64,000 bases of DNA. Origin: Gemmatimonadota bacterium. Lineage in GTDB: Bacteria > Gemmatimonadota > Gemmatimonadetes > Longimicrobiales > Gaopeijiaceae. The notes beneath the pieces were generated by a model. That model was not told the origin of the DNA. It saw only the letters and a list, made by a program, of their open reading frames with translations, and searched no databases. Each line of letters opens with the position of its first letter. Within the stretch, counting starts at the first letter, position 1. Made by a program: the position numbers and the translations under genes. Location of the stretch: contig JADFMD010000002.1 in assembly GCA_022564055.1 (NCBI GenBank), positions 1 to 64,000 of the forward strand, written 5' to 3'. This document shows positions 16,653 to 25,988 of this stretch, one piece after another.

Positions 16653-17663
16653 TCAGTTGGCCGGCGCTGAAGAACTGGGCGGTAGCCCACATGGGTCGCG
16701 GTACTCCTCCACCCAAGCTCCTCCCTGCCGACCCAGCGTGGAGAGCCACATGGCATCCTCCCCCATGACCTCGAGCACCATCTCGTCGCTTCCATCCCCG
16801 TCGACATCCAGGTGGTCGAAGTAACGTGCGGCCCCCTTGCCGTCGCGAGAGAACAACCGGTAGTCCGCGTACGTGCTCCGGTACCCCACCCCATCGTCGT
16901 CAGAGGCGAGAAAGACGGAGTAGGCTCCAAGGGCCGCCGGTCCCACGCGGAGATCGTCAGCGTATACAAACGTCGCGACCACCGTCGGCGCCCCGTTGGG
17001 CGTAGCCCGGAACATCTGGACGTCCTGCCGAATCCCGAGCACTGATACCGGCCAGAGTGCACCGACGGAGGGAATGATCTCCTGCATCGCCGTGAGTGAG
17101 GTCACCCGCAGATCCCTCGTCTGATCGACAGGGGAGTAGGCACCGTACTCGAAGGCGTTCCCCTCCGTCGCCGGTAGCGCCAGAAACCTCTCGACCGTCG
17201 CGGCGACCGGCGTCAGCTCGATCGGGCCCCGGATCTGGGGGCGGGCGCTGCAATACCGCCCGTCCACCGAAAACCTATCGGCGATCAATCTCCCGACCCG
17301 TGCCCCATCCGAAAACAGCGTAAATTCCATGCCGAGTGTAAGGTGTTCGGCCATGAACGCTCTGCTTGCCTCGACGGATCCGACGGCCTCGAGCGGGAAA
17401 AGACCCTCGGGCCGGATCTCCGCCACGGCCACCAAAGTCGCTTCCCCACCGGCACGGTGACCCAGGTAGAGGACCGGGCCCATGGGCCGGTCCTCGGGGA
17501 CGGGATCCTCGACGACCTCCCCCACTTCAGCGGAGGTCTCGGAGACCGGGCTATCGGCCGGCGAGCTAAATCCCAGCTCCACGCCTCCCCATTCTACGTT
17601 GTCGCAGCCTGTAGCGACGATTACAATCCCGAGGAGAGGGAGCCTTTTGAGGGCTGTATTCAT
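16653..17663 (-). CDS. Lipoprotein of unknown function with Asp-rich calcium-type loop
   Basis: 336 residues. A short basic N-terminus and hydrophobic core end at Val-Ala-Thr-Gly-Cys, a good lipobox. The mature chain is acidic and beta-rich. Near residue 289 it has L-D-V-D-G-D-G-S-D-E, a loop of the EF-hand/FG-GAP type that often binds calcium. I recognise no family. It ends 21 bp before the BtuF-like gene on the same strand, so it may be part of the importer operon as an accessory surface lipoprotein. That is inference from position only. Confidence 0.7.
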   Translation of the reverse strand: MNTALKRLPLLGIVIVATGCDNVEWGGVELGFSSPADSPVSETSAEVGEVVEDPVPEDRPMGPVLYLGHRAGGEATLVAVAEIRPEGLFPLEAVGSVEASRAFMAEHLTLGMEFTLFSDGARVGRLIADRFSVDGRYCSARPQIRGPIELTPVAATVERFLALPATEGNAFEYGAYSPVDQTRDLRVTSLTAMQEIIPSVGALWPVSVLGIRQDVQMFRATPNGAPTVVATFVYADDLRVGPAALGAYSVFLASDDDGVGYRSTYADYRLFSRDGKGAARYFDHLDVDGDGSDEMVLEVMGEDAMWLSTLGRQGGAWVEEYRDPCGLPPSSSAPAN

Positions 17664-17753
17664 GCAGAAAAGTTATCTCGGCGCACGGGGGAAATCAAAG
17701 GCTCGGTATCGCGGCTGTGCGGTGCGTCAGGGTGGGAGCCGAGGGGGCTGGGG

Positions 17754-18404
17754 GTGTCTTTGAGGAATGGATTGGGGTGGGCACCGGCGTTTTTCGCGGG
17801 ATTTGCCGCGGGGGCGTCGGGAACCGTGGCCGTGGCTCTTCTGCTTTACTCCGGAGAGGGGCTGCTTCGATCGCTGACGCTGATCGTGGCGATCGAGCTG
17901 GGTGCGTTCGGTGTGGGCTTGGGTATGAGTGCGCCGCCGAAGGAGTGGAGCGACGCGGTGGAATCACTTAGGAGGCGCTGGCTGGTCGCACTCATGGCTT
18001 TTCTCGCTGCGGCCGGCTTCGCGCTCGCGTGGGCGTTCTTCGCGGGCTTCGGAGCGTCACCCATTTCACAAGCGCTTGGTCTCGCCTTGCTCGCGGGCCT
18101 TCCCCTGTATGCGGGGGGCCGTCTCTTGAGGGGCATAAGCACCGTGCGGATGATGGCGGGCCTGCCGGGTGACGGTGCGCTCGCATCCGTCGGCGCTGCC
18201 GCCGGCGTGTTGGTGACCGGCCTCGGTGCCCTCTCTGGCGTGGGCGTACCCTCATTCGCACTCTTTCTCCTCGTCATTCTTTCGGGGGCCGCACTTCTTC
18301 AGGGGTGGGTCCTGGTGCCCCTCGAAGAGAGTATCGCGGCGCTTGAGGTCGCCGAGCCCGACCCGGCGGATGGCGTTCAGGCGGCGGCGCCCAAAACGCC
18401 GTGA
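17754..18404 (+). CDS. Integral membrane protein of unknown function
   Basis: 216 residues from a GTG at 17754, chosen because GAGGGGG lies 6 bases ahead and because any longer version would be antisense to the lipoprotein gene. There are about six hydrophobic segments rich in Gly, Ala and Leu, with one charged loop (P-P-K-E-W-S-D) near residue 62. I recognise no family. Its TGA overlaps the GTG of the SbcD-like gene (GTGA), so translation is coupled. The two downstream proteins may therefore work at or near the membrane. Confidence 0.72.
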   Translation: MSLRNGLGWAPAFFAGFAAGASGTVAVALLLYSGEGLLRSLTLIVAIELGAFGVGLGMSAPPKEWSDAVESLRRRWLVALMAFLAAAGFALAWAFFAGFGASPISQALGLALLAGLPLYAGGRLLRGISTVRMMAGLPGDGALASVGAAAGVLVTGLGALSGVGVPSFALFLLVILSGAALLQGWVLVPLEESIAALEVAEPDPADGVQAAAPKTP

Positions 18405-19480
18405 TCATCGCGCACTTATCAGATCTGCACCTCGGTTATCGGGCATTCGGACATATGGAGCAGGGCAGAAATGTCCGAGAAGCCGACGTCGCTCGTGCAT
18501 TTCACCAGGCGATCCAGAGGGTTCTCGAGATCGCACCGGCCGCCGTTCTCGTCGCGGGTGATGTGTTCGACCGGCCCGAACCGCCTCACTCCGCGCTCGT
18601 TGCGCTTGCCCAGGGGCTGCAGACCCTGAGGGAGGCTCTCCCCGATGTGCCCGTTCTGATGGCCGCGGGCGCCCGGGACACACCGCCCGGTCCTGCGGAT
18701 CCTGGTCCCCTCGGTGCCTTCGATACGTTGGCCGGCGTCGAGGCTGTGACGGCGACGACCCGGTCCGTGCACTACTCGAAGTTGAATCTGAACGTCGTCC
18801 TCGTTCCGCATCGATCCACGGTCCAAGGACCCCGGCCTGTGGTCGTACCGAACCCGGATGCGCGATGGAATGTACTCGTGGGGTATGGATCCGTGGACGA
18901 GGAGGCAGCTTCGCTACTCTCATTGGACTCGGGTGATTGGGATTACGTGGCGCTCGGCCACGAACATTTTCGACGCGAGGTGCTACCGGGTGTTCACTAC
19001 GCGGGTGCCCTCGAGCGTGTGGGAGCTACCCCTTGGGAAGAGGCCGCCGAGGAGAAGGGTTTCTTGACGTGCGATCTCGAGTCAGGCCAGACCCGCTTTC
19101 ACCCGATCCACGGTCGCCCGGTCGTATCGCTTGAACCGATCCCGTTCGAGGCGGATCGGCCCGAGCGCCTGCGGGAGCGCGTAATTGAGGTACTCGGCGA
19201 GGTGCCCGGCGGGATCGAAGAGAAGATCGTGCGGATTCGAATTCAGGGGCTCCCGCCAGGACAGCTGGACCTCCTCGAGGGGGTATTGCCTGAGTATCGG
19301 CGGCGGGCACTACACCTCGAGGTGCAGCTCGATGACGCGCCGCCCCTCTCTCTCTCTCAGGAGGTCAAGCCGTCCGTGCGAATGGCTTCCAGGCTGGTCG
19401 AGTGCCTTGCGGACCAGAGCGATAATTTTGACGCCTTGCTTGAGTTGGTGCAGGAATGTCTCCCGGAGCGTCGGGCGTAG
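18401..19480 (+). CDS. SbcD/Mre11-like phosphoesterase with altered metal site
   Basis: 359 residues in the calcineurin-like nuclease fold of SbcD. Motif I is intact (D8-L-H10), as is motif II (G-D54). The motif III G-N-H-D is replaced by G-A-R-D at 90-93, so the bridging Asn and catalytic His are missing. The region where SbcD has a metal His (L-x-H-G) reads L-V-G-Y-G-S at 159-164. The final G-H-E-H at 186-189 is kept. The C-terminal cap domain is present. SbcD normally cuts DNA hairpins and ends with SbcC, but this protein probably cannot bind two metals normally. It is coupled to a membrane protein gene upstream and lies one base ahead of the SbcC-like gene. Confidence 0.78.
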   Translation: MIIAHLSDLHLGYRAFGHMEQGRNVREADVARAFHQAIQRVLEIAPAAVLVAGDVFDRPEPPHSALVALAQGLQTLREALPDVPVLMAAGARDTPPGPADPGPLGAFDTLAGVEAVTATTRSVHYSKLNLNVVLVPHRSTVQGPRPVVVPNPDARWNVLVGYGSVDEEAASLLSLDSGDWDYVALGHEHFRREVLPGVHYAGALERVGATPWEEAAEEKGFLTCDLESGQTRFHPIHGRPVVSLEPIPFEADRPERLRERVIEVLGEVPGGIEEKIVRIRIQGLPPGQLDLLEGVLPEYRRRALHLEVQLDDAPPLSLSQEVKPSVRMASRLVECLADQSDNFDALLELVQECLPERRA

Positions 19481-19481
19481 T

Positions 19482-20897
19482 GTGGTGAGCGTGGACTCCG
19501 TCGCAACGGGTGCTGCAGGGGCGAAGGAGGGACCGCTCGATCTCCAGCTCGGTGCCGGCCTCACGGCTTTGGTCGGGGGGGACGGCCCCCTGCGTAGTGA
19601 GGTCATGGACCGGTTCGCTCGTCGTCTGGCCCAGGACGACGAACGCCTTCAGACGCTGATCGCCGGCCCGGGCACCGTCGGGCCCGCACATGCGTGGCGC
19701 CGCGCGGTGCGCATTCTGGCGCAGTGGACGGGCCTCGACGGCGTGGACAAAGAGATCTCGGCCGTGATCCACGGAGGTTCCCGAGCCGGCGGTGACTCAC
19801 TGTGGTCGGACTCGGGCGTGGAAGGGCTCCGCGGGCGGGTTCAGGAGTTGAGGCGGCTTCCGGAGGCACTTCGCGTCAAGGCCCGTGAGCTGAGGGCATT
19901 ACGTGCGGACGCCGTGGAAGTGGGCGGAGATCTCGAAGTCGCAAACATGGATTGGCTGCGGGAGCGACAGGATGCCGAGACGCATCTCCTCGCCTATCGC
20001 GATCGCGCGCGGGAGCTCAAGGTCCGCCTCCACCAGCTCGAGGAAGGAGGCAGCGATACGGCGTGCCCGACCTGCGACCGCGTGCTCAGCGAGAGATTCG
20101 AGTCTGTCCTGGAGGTGCTCCGTGAGGAGTGGGAGTCGGTGGTACAGGACGGGAGCTGGTGGAAGCGCCGGAAAGACCAGTTGGACTTGAAGCCCCCTCA
20201 TCTTCAGGACCTCGAAGGGAAATCCCTTCGGCTTCATGCCACGATCGAGGAGTCCACCGAAGAGGTTGAGCGGCTGAGGGCTCGCTTGCCGGAGCTGACC
20301 GAAGCGGAAGACACGCTTGCGATGGCCCAGGTAGGGGAGAGCCCGTCGAAGTCGGATGAGGGTGGGCGCGCCGGACGGCCTACGGACGAGCGGGATCTCC
20401 GTCGCCGCGCGTTGGAGGCTCTACGAAGAGAGCTTCTGTCGGACGCCTTTGAGGCGTTGACCGACCGGACTGGGCGCTACCTGAATCATTTGACAAGCGG
20501 CCGTGTGCTCGGGGTCGGCGTGACCGGCGATGGCGAGCCCACGATCGTTCGAGACGAGGGCGCTCGGAGAATCCAATCCGACGAGGAGGCGGCCGCGTAT
20601 CTGTTCGCCTTACGGCTCGCCCTTGTCGACCTGGCTGCCGGTTGTGGCGTACACGCCCCCGAGATCCTTCTGGGAGACACCTTCGATCGCCTCGAGCCCG
20701 ACGCCAAGTTGAGGGCGGTCGGCCTCCTTCGAACGCTGCTCGTCCGCGTGCCGAAGATTCTTCTCTTCTGCCGCGGTGACATCCTCGACGCAACACCCGA
20801 ACGGTTCGATTGGATCGTCGAATTGGGGGTCGATCGGCGTGGATTTCCGTACGCTCGAGTGCAGCGAAGCGGCGTGGGGAAGCTACGGATTCACTGA
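19482..20897 (+). CDS. Short SbcC/Rad50-like coiled-coil protein lacking Walker A
   Basis: About 471 residues from a GTG at 19482; GTGs at 19485 and 19491 are alternatives. A coiled-coil arm of about 100 residues each way brackets a zinc-hook motif C-P-T-C at 195-198. The C-terminal region has the ABC lobe pattern: a degenerate signature at about 366-385 and I-L-L-G-D-T-F-D-R-L near 395-404 in place of Walker B plus the catalytic Glu. At the N-terminus the Walker A strand is followed by G-G-D-G-P-L-R-S (32-39) instead of G-x-x-x-x-G-K-S. It keeps the hook but should not hydrolyse ATP. It forms one operon with the SbcD-like gene. Confidence 0.75.
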   Translation: MVSVDSVATGAAGAKEGPLDLQLGAGLTALVGGDGPLRSEVMDRFARRLAQDDERLQTLIAGPGTVGPAHAWRRAVRILAQWTGLDGVDKEISAVIHGGSRAGGDSLWSDSGVEGLRGRVQELRRLPEALRVKARELRALRADAVEVGGDLEVANMDWLRERQDAETHLLAYRDRARELKVRLHQLEEGGSDTACPTCDRVLSERFESVLEVLREEWESVVQDGSWWKRRKDQLDLKPPHLQDLEGKSLRLHATIEESTEEVERLRARLPELTEAEDTLAMAQVGESPSKSDEGGRAGRPTDERDLRRRALEALRRELLSDAFEALTDRTGRYLNHLTSGRVLGVGVTGDGEPTIVRDEGARRIQSDEEAAAYLFALRLALVDLAAGCGVHAPEILLGDTFDRLEPDAKLRAVGLLRTLLVRVPKILLFCRGDILDATPERFDWIVELGVDRRGFPYARVQRSGVGKLRIH

Positions 20898-20906
20898 CCC
20901 CTGGCG

Positions 20907-21350
20907 CTACACCCGCTGGTGGTCAGCGCGCCAATTCGTCACGCGTTTCTTGATTTCCTCACGGTCATCGATTCCCTCCGCGGTTACGGCCGCGACCAAA
21001 TCCACGACCTCACCATCCGAGGCGAACCGAAGCCCAATGAGCTGACCGGTGGTCAGCTTGTCGATGGTGTGTTTCTGATCCGCCGGTAGCAGCTCCTGTA
21101 GGCGGAGTCGTTCCTCGAGGCGGATGACGCGGTCCTGTGCGCCGAGCGCGAACATCCGGGCGTAGAGCCCGATGATAATCAATGCAAAGGCGACAAGTAG
21201 CGCTATTACCGAGTCCATGGAGAGGGAAGTAACGGCAACATACGCCGAAAAAATCAGGTTGATCAGAAGAATCGGGAGGGCCACCAAGTGGAAAGGCCGA
21301 ACAAATTTTCGGTGGTTGCCATAGTTCTGAGCGGGCGCATCCGTCGCCAT
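20907..21350 (-). CDS. DUF6526-like membrane protein
   Basis: 147 residues. Two hydrophobic segments near 22-42 and 47-67 are followed by a cytoplasmic helical tail with R-L-E-E-R-L-R-L and a Q-L-I-G-L-R-F-A-S-D stretch. This layout, including the N-terminal Q-N-Y-x-N-H, matches the DUF6526 family of small two-helix membrane proteins of unknown role. It is convergent with the SbcC-like gene, 9 bp away. Confidence 0.75.
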   Translation of the reverse strand: MATDAPAQNYGNHRKFVRPFHLVALPILLINLIFSAYVAVTSLSMDSVIALLVAFALIIIGLYARMFALGAQDRVIRLEERLRLQELLPADQKHTIDKLTTGQLIGLRFASDGEVVDLVAAVTAEGIDDREEIKKRVTNWRADHQRV

Positions 21351-21503
21351 GAGATTCTCCTTGGGTCCGTGAGAGGGCGGAGGTCTGTTGCGCCGCCCCG
21401 TGGTGATCGTCCGTGAACGGTGTCACCTAACCGTAAGTGAGGTGCCCTAGGATACCAAAGCAGGGGCGTGCCCGCCATCTCCCCCTTTTAATGGCTCTCT
21501 TTC

Positions 21504-23840
21504 CTACTGCGCGAGCGTCTGCCAAGCGATCAAGCGGTCCTCGTACGCGATGCGAACGTCGTCGTCACCCGTCTGGACGGCGCTCTGCGCGAGCGCCGCA
21601 AAGACCCAGGCGTAGTAGGCCGGAATTCCGATGGTGGAGCGGTCGGGCCAATGATCCCATTCATCGGGGATTCCGGTCCGATGTATGAAGACCTCTTCCG
21701 CCAGGGTTCGAGTCCGCGCCACGTCCAACCAGGCCCCGGTGACCGGGATGATTTGCGGGTCTTCGAGCAAGACGTTCCGGGGGTCCAGATCAGGAGGACC
21801 GGCGGAGAGTCGAAAGGCCAGGCCATGCCGTACGAGGTAGGGCATCACCCCCAGGTCCCGGGCCGCGCTTCCGCTCGAGGCAAAATAGATCGGACGGTCG
21901 CCGAGGCTGTTTTGAATGAGCAGCAGGGCGAACTGCTGCCACGGATAGATTAGGGTTCCCGCCGCCAAACTTGCCACCACGGGCCCGAGGGGAAAATCGC
22001 GGTCTTCGTCGAGATTTACGTAACCCGCTGGTCCGGCCACCTGTTCGATGATTTCGTTTTCGAGAGGCAGGGCTGTGCGGGTGGGCGGGGTAATCGGACT
22101 CTCCGTGAGGATGGCGATCCGTCCCTGCACGTTTGCGGCGCCCGGGTCGGCGGTATACACGGGTTCACCCTCCTGAGGCTCGTACGGCCGCTGGCATACG
22201 ATGAGGGTCCGGTGGTCGCTCGCCTTCTCACCCGGTAGGCATGGGGTGGTGAGGTCCCGAATCTGCTTGACGTACCAATCCAAATTGAGGTAGGACGTGA
22301 CGACCACGGTTACGTCGCGGCGTATGCCTTCGGTCTCCTGCAGGTACCAGAGTGGAAACGTGTCGTTGTCACCGTTGGTAAAAAGAACGCCATAGGGCTC
22401 GACGCTCATCAACAGGTTGTACGCCCAGTCCCGTGCGGAGTAGTCCGCCCGTCGGGTCGCCCACGGCCAGTTCGACACGAGCGGGATCAGAGCCAGCAAG
22501 AGTACCGGCGCGGCTCGTGACCACGAGCCTTTCAGCTTTGTGGCGGCCTCCTGCCAGAGCATGGCGATTCCGATTCCCGCCCAGAGCCCCCATACCGAGA
22601 AACTGACCATGAAGAAGTAATCCCGCTCGCGGACCTCATGGATGTCCTGGGGACTCGGCGAGGCGAGCGAAAAGCCGTAAGGAAAGTTGAGGTAGAAGAT
22701 GAGGCCGAGGGAGAGCGTCGCGAACAGGGCCAGGAAGTAGAGACCTGTGGCCGTGTCTCTCCGCAAATGTTGCACCGCGCCGTAGAGTCCAAGACACGCG
22801 AACAAGAAGGTGAATGGGAGTCTGACGAGCGGGAGGACCGTTTGGGAACCGGCCATGCCTCTCGCCCACTGCCAGTCGAAATACTGCAGGTACATCGTGA
22901 GCTGTGACAACAGGGGTGACGCCCGTGGCATCAAAGGGGGCTTGAGGTACTGCTGCCTCGAGAGCGCGGCCGAGAGCTCGCTACAACCCGCCTGGCCCAT
23001 CGTCACGATGCTCGTCAGGGCACTCCCGAGACCTTCACAGGTCGGATCGGCCTCATTGATGATGGGGCCGAGCGCAGCCCGTAGCGGCAGAAAGAGGTGT
23101 ACGGAAAGACCCAGAAAGACGGCGACCGCCCCGACCGCGTAGAGGCGCCAGTTGAGCAGGACCCCGGGAGAAACCCAAAGGATGAACAGGCCAAGAGCCG
23201 GGGCGGCGAGGAACGCCATCAGATGGTTTCCCACCGACAGCGCCAAGATGAACGCCATGAGTATCAGAAGGTTGTCATCACGGCCCTTGCCGAGGTTCTC
23301 ACGCCAGTGAAAGGCCAGCCAGGTGAGCAGTGCGATGGTCATGAGCGAGACCGTGTAGACCTTCTCGTTCACGTTGGATTGGTTCCAGACGGTGAAGGCG
23401 GTCGCACTCACGACCACGGCGGTGATCGCGCCGACGAGGCGGAACCGCCGATCGTCAGAGAAAAACGAAAGAATGTGATGGACCGCCAGGAACCAGAGAG
23501 CGTGGGCCACACTGCCCATGAGGGCCGAGAAAAGGTTGATCCGTGTCGCAACCGAGAGCCCCAGGGGCGCAAGGAGAAGCTCCCAGGTTCGCGCCATCAG
23601 CACGAAAAGAGGATTTCCGGGTGGATGGGGGATTCCGAGGATGTGCGCCGTCGCGATGTATTCGCTGGTATCCCAGAATGCGGTCGACGGTGACAGCGTT
23701 ACCGTATACAGGAGACCGACACCGAGGCCCACGATCAGCGCCCAAAGATAGATCGGATCCCTGTCCTCGGGTGTGTCGGCGGCCGGTTTTTCTCCGTCCG
23801 GCACGAGCGTGGGGGTGGGGCGCTTTTGACTCCGGTTCAT
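21504..23840 (-). CDS. DUF2723 membrane glycosyltransferase (GT117-like)
   Basis: 778 residues from an ATG at 23840; a TTG at 23870 would add ten residues. The N-terminal half is polytopic and opens with the DUF2723 hallmark T-L-S-P-S-T-A-F-W-D-T-S-E-Y, then H-P-P-G-N-P-L-F near residue 84. The C-terminal half is soluble, with F-T-N-G-D-N-D-T-F-P-L-W-Y near 490. The family is related to GT-C enzymes such as protein O-mannosyltransferases, which use lipid-linked sugars. It is common in Bacteroidota and Gemmatimonadota. The acceptor is unknown. It lies about 95 bp after the HyuA gene on the same strand. Confidence 0.86.
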   Translation of the reverse strand: MNRSQKRPTPTLVPDGEKPAADTPEDRDPIYLWALIVGLGVGLLYTVTLSPSTAFWDTSEYIATAHILGIPHPPGNPLFVLMARTWELLLAPLGLSVATRINLFSALMGSVAHALWFLAVHHILSFFSDDRRFRLVGAITAVVVSATAFTVWNQSNVNEKVYTVSLMTIALLTWLAFHWRENLGKGRDDNLLILMAFILALSVGNHLMAFLAAPALGLFILWVSPGVLLNWRLYAVGAVAVFLGLSVHLFLPLRAALGPIINEADPTCEGLGSALTSIVTMGQAGCSELSAALSRQQYLKPPLMPRASPLLSQLTMYLQYFDWQWARGMAGSQTVLPLVRLPFTFLFACLGLYGAVQHLRRDTATGLYFLALFATLSLGLIFYLNFPYGFSLASPSPQDIHEVRERDYFFMVSFSVWGLWAGIGIAMLWQEAATKLKGSWSRAAPVLLLALIPLVSNWPWATRRADYSARDWAYNLLMSVEPYGVLFTNGDNDTFPLWYLQETEGIRRDVTVVVTSYLNLDWYVKQIRDLTTPCLPGEKASDHRTLIVCQRPYEPQEGEPVYTADPGAANVQGRIAILTESPITPPTRTALPLENEIIEQVAGPAGYVNLDEDRDFPLGPVVASLAAGTLIYPWQQFALLLIQNSLGDRPIYFASSGSAARDLGVMPYLVRHGLAFRLSAGPPDLDPRNVLLEDPQIIPVTGAWLDVARTRTLAEEVFIHRTGIPDEWDHWPDRSTIGIPAYYAWVFAALAQSAVQTGDDDVRIAYEDRLIAWQTLAQ

Positions 23841-23936
23841 CGTTGCTCTGCTTGAGTTGCCAGGTGCCAATCGCCGGGTGCGGGTGCCGGGGGATTTTCA
23901 GCGAAGGTGGTCGGCGCGCGCCCTTCCGCGCTCGTG

Positions 23937-25937
23937 CTACGTCGCGGAGAGGTGCAGGTTCCCCCATTCATCGACTCTGAGCCCCCAGCCTCGGGGGATC
24001 CAGGTGGTCGAACTGTATTCTAACACCAGAGCGGGCCCATCGAGCGTCTGGTCCCGGCCCAAGTCGCTGCGCCAGACACGGTCCACCTCAGTCCACTCGC
24101 CCTCGGTATACGCCCGTGTGTGCCCGACGGTCGGAGGGCTGTCCGTGTGCGGAATGTGTTCCAGTTCGAGGGGTGGTCCGGGCGCCGAGGCGATGGCGCG
24201 AAGGGTGACCGCCTCCACGGGTGTTGTGGGGCGCCGATACCCGTATCGTTTTTCGTGAAGAGCGTGGAACTGAGCGGCCCAGTCCTCGCCCGGGACTCTG
24301 AGCTCGAAGCTCTGGCGTTCGTAACGGGCATCGACCCATTTCCGCAAGGAAAGGTGGTCATCGGGCACGCCCTCCTCCGCCAGGGCGGCTACGGCGGCCT
24401 GTTCCAGCTCGGCGAACACGCTCTCGATACTCGCCTCGGCGTCGGCCGAGGCGGTAGAAATCAACACCGTCCTGGAGACCTCTCGTGTGATGTCCGCGGC
24501 GAGCATCCCGTATGCCGAAAGAAGTCCTGGGCGGGGAGGCACCATGGCGCTGGGGGTACCCAGCCGATCGGCCAAATGTGCGGCGTGTAACCCGCCGGCG
24601 CCGCCGAAGGCTACGAGGGTGAACTCCGCCGGGTCGTGTCCCCGTTCCACCGAGATGACCCGTAGGGCGCGCTCCATGGCCGCGTTGGCGACCTCCAGGA
24701 TGCCCTCGGCCGCAACTTCGAGACTCGCTCCGAGACGCTCCGCGATACTTCGGAGGTGCGGTTCGACCGCTGAGCGGTCCAGTGTTTGCTCCCCTCCCAA
24801 GAAGGCATCGGCGGGCATCCTTCCCAGCCACACGTGCGCGTCTGTAACCGTGACCCCGGTTCCGCCCTTCCCGTAACAGATGGGGCCGGGGTCGGCGCCC
24901 GCGGACTCCGGTCCCACGCGCAGGGCCCCGCCGGGGTCGATTCGTGCCAACGATCCGCCCCCTGCGCCAACCGTATGGATGTCTATCACCGGGATCGCGA
25001 TGGGCTGTCCGCCGATCTCCAACTCTCTCGTGTGGAGGGGGGCTCCTGGGCACAACGAAACGTCGGTGGAGGTTCCTCCCATGTCGAAGGTGATGATGCG
25101 CTCGTGCCCGGCGCGACGCCCATATGCGAGCGCGCCGACCACGCCTCCCGCCGGGCCCGAGAGGACCATGTGCACCGGCTCCCGTGCGGCACGGTCGACG
25201 GGAAGCGACCCGCCGTTCGATCCCATGACGATCACGCGCTCCGCCCCGGCCTCCCGGGCCAGGCGCTTCAGGTAGGCCGAGATTCTCGGTGCGATGTAGG
25301 CGTTCACGACGGTGGTCGAAGTGCGTTCGTACTCCCGGTATTCGGGGAGGAGTCTGACAGACACGGACAGCGGCACGTCCAGCTTTGCCAAGGCGTCGGC
25401 CACGCTCTCCTCATGGCTGGGATTCGCATAGGAGTGCAGGAGCACGACCGCAACCGATTCCGCGCCCGCCAGCAACTCCGGTAGCGCCTCCAGTTCAGCG
25501 GGGTCGAGCGCCGCAATCACCTCCCCGTCGGGACCGATTCTGCCCTGGATGCCGTGGCGGTCGTCTCGGTCCACCAGTGGGGGGGGACGGTGGCCGACGA
25601 GGGCGTATAGCTGGGGCCGATTCTGCCTGCCGATCTCCAGGATGTCCTCGAACCCCGCGTTCGTAACGAGCATCACCCGGGCTCCCTTCCGCTCGAGAAG
25701 GGCGTTGGTGGCGACCGTGGAGCCATGCAGAAGCAGAAACGTCCCGTCGGCTTCGCGACCGGCGTCGTCCAGTACCTGCCGCAGGCCCTCCAAGACTGCA
25801 TCGGACGGATCGTTTGGCGTGGACGCAAGTTTCAAAGAGCGCAGGCGTCCCCCGTCCAGGAGGAGGACATCCGTGAACGTTCCTCCCGTATCCACGGCCA
25901 CCACCAGCGGGATCTTTCCCTTTTTCACTTCGCTCAT
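23937..25937 (-). CDS. hyuA: Hydantoinase/oxoprolinase family subunit A
   Basis: 666 residues. The ATP-binding start V-A-V-D-T-G-G-T-F-T-D-V (residues 13-24) and the later T-F-D-M-G-G-T-S-T-D-V are the family signatures, with V-x-G-A-G-G-G-S and F-G-G-A-G-G-L-H-A also present. HyuA proteins hydrolyse ATP to open hydantoin or 5-oxoproline rings, usually with HyuB. No HyuB gene is adjacent: upstream is the divergent trpE-like gene and downstream is the DUF2723 gene. It could work alone like fused oxoprolinases lacking B, or its partner lies elsewhere. Confidence 0.88.
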   Translation of the reverse strand: MSEVKKGKIPLVVAVDTGGTFTDVLLLDGGRLRSLKLASTPNDPSDAVLEGLRQVLDDAGREADGTFLLLHGSTVATNALLERKGARVMLVTNAGFEDILEIGRQNRPQLYALVGHRPPPLVDRDDRHGIQGRIGPDGEVIAALDPAELEALPELLAGAESVAVVLLHSYANPSHEESVADALAKLDVPLSVSVRLLPEYREYERTSTTVVNAYIAPRISAYLKRLAREAGAERVIVMGSNGGSLPVDRAAREPVHMVLSGPAGGVVGALAYGRRAGHERIITFDMGGTSTDVSLCPGAPLHTRELEIGGQPIAIPVIDIHTVGAGGGSLARIDPGGALRVGPESAGADPGPICYGKGGTGVTVTDAHVWLGRMPADAFLGGEQTLDRSAVEPHLRSIAERLGASLEVAAEGILEVANAAMERALRVISVERGHDPAEFTLVAFGGAGGLHAAHLADRLGTPSAMVPPRPGLLSAYGMLAADITREVSRTVLISTASADAEASIESVFAELEQAAVAALAEEGVPDDHLSLRKWVDARYERQSFELRVPGEDWAAQFHALHEKRYGYRRPTTPVEAVTLRAIASAPGPPLELEHIPHTDSPPTVGHTRAYTEGEWTEVDRVWRSDLGRDQTLDGPALVLEYSSTTWIPRGWGLRVDEWGNLHLSAT

Positions 25938-25988
25938 AAGTTTCTTGGCCGCTCTCGGGGCGCCTGCTCACGCTGCCTGCCGGAATCC

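Noticed and set aside
17343-17753. Upstream extension of the membrane protein gene at 17754
   Set aside because: It is antisense to the well-supported lipoprotein gene and has no hydrophobic or conserved content; the GTG at 17754 has a good ribosome-binding site.
17664-17753. Possible cobalamin riboswitch ahead of the importer operon
   Set aside because: The spacer is only 90 bp and no B12-box could be recognised by eye.
19185-19481. Upstream extension of the SbcC-like gene
   Set aside because: It is the Ser/Arg-rich shadow frame of the SbcD-like gene; useful sequence begins at the GTGs after that gene's stop.
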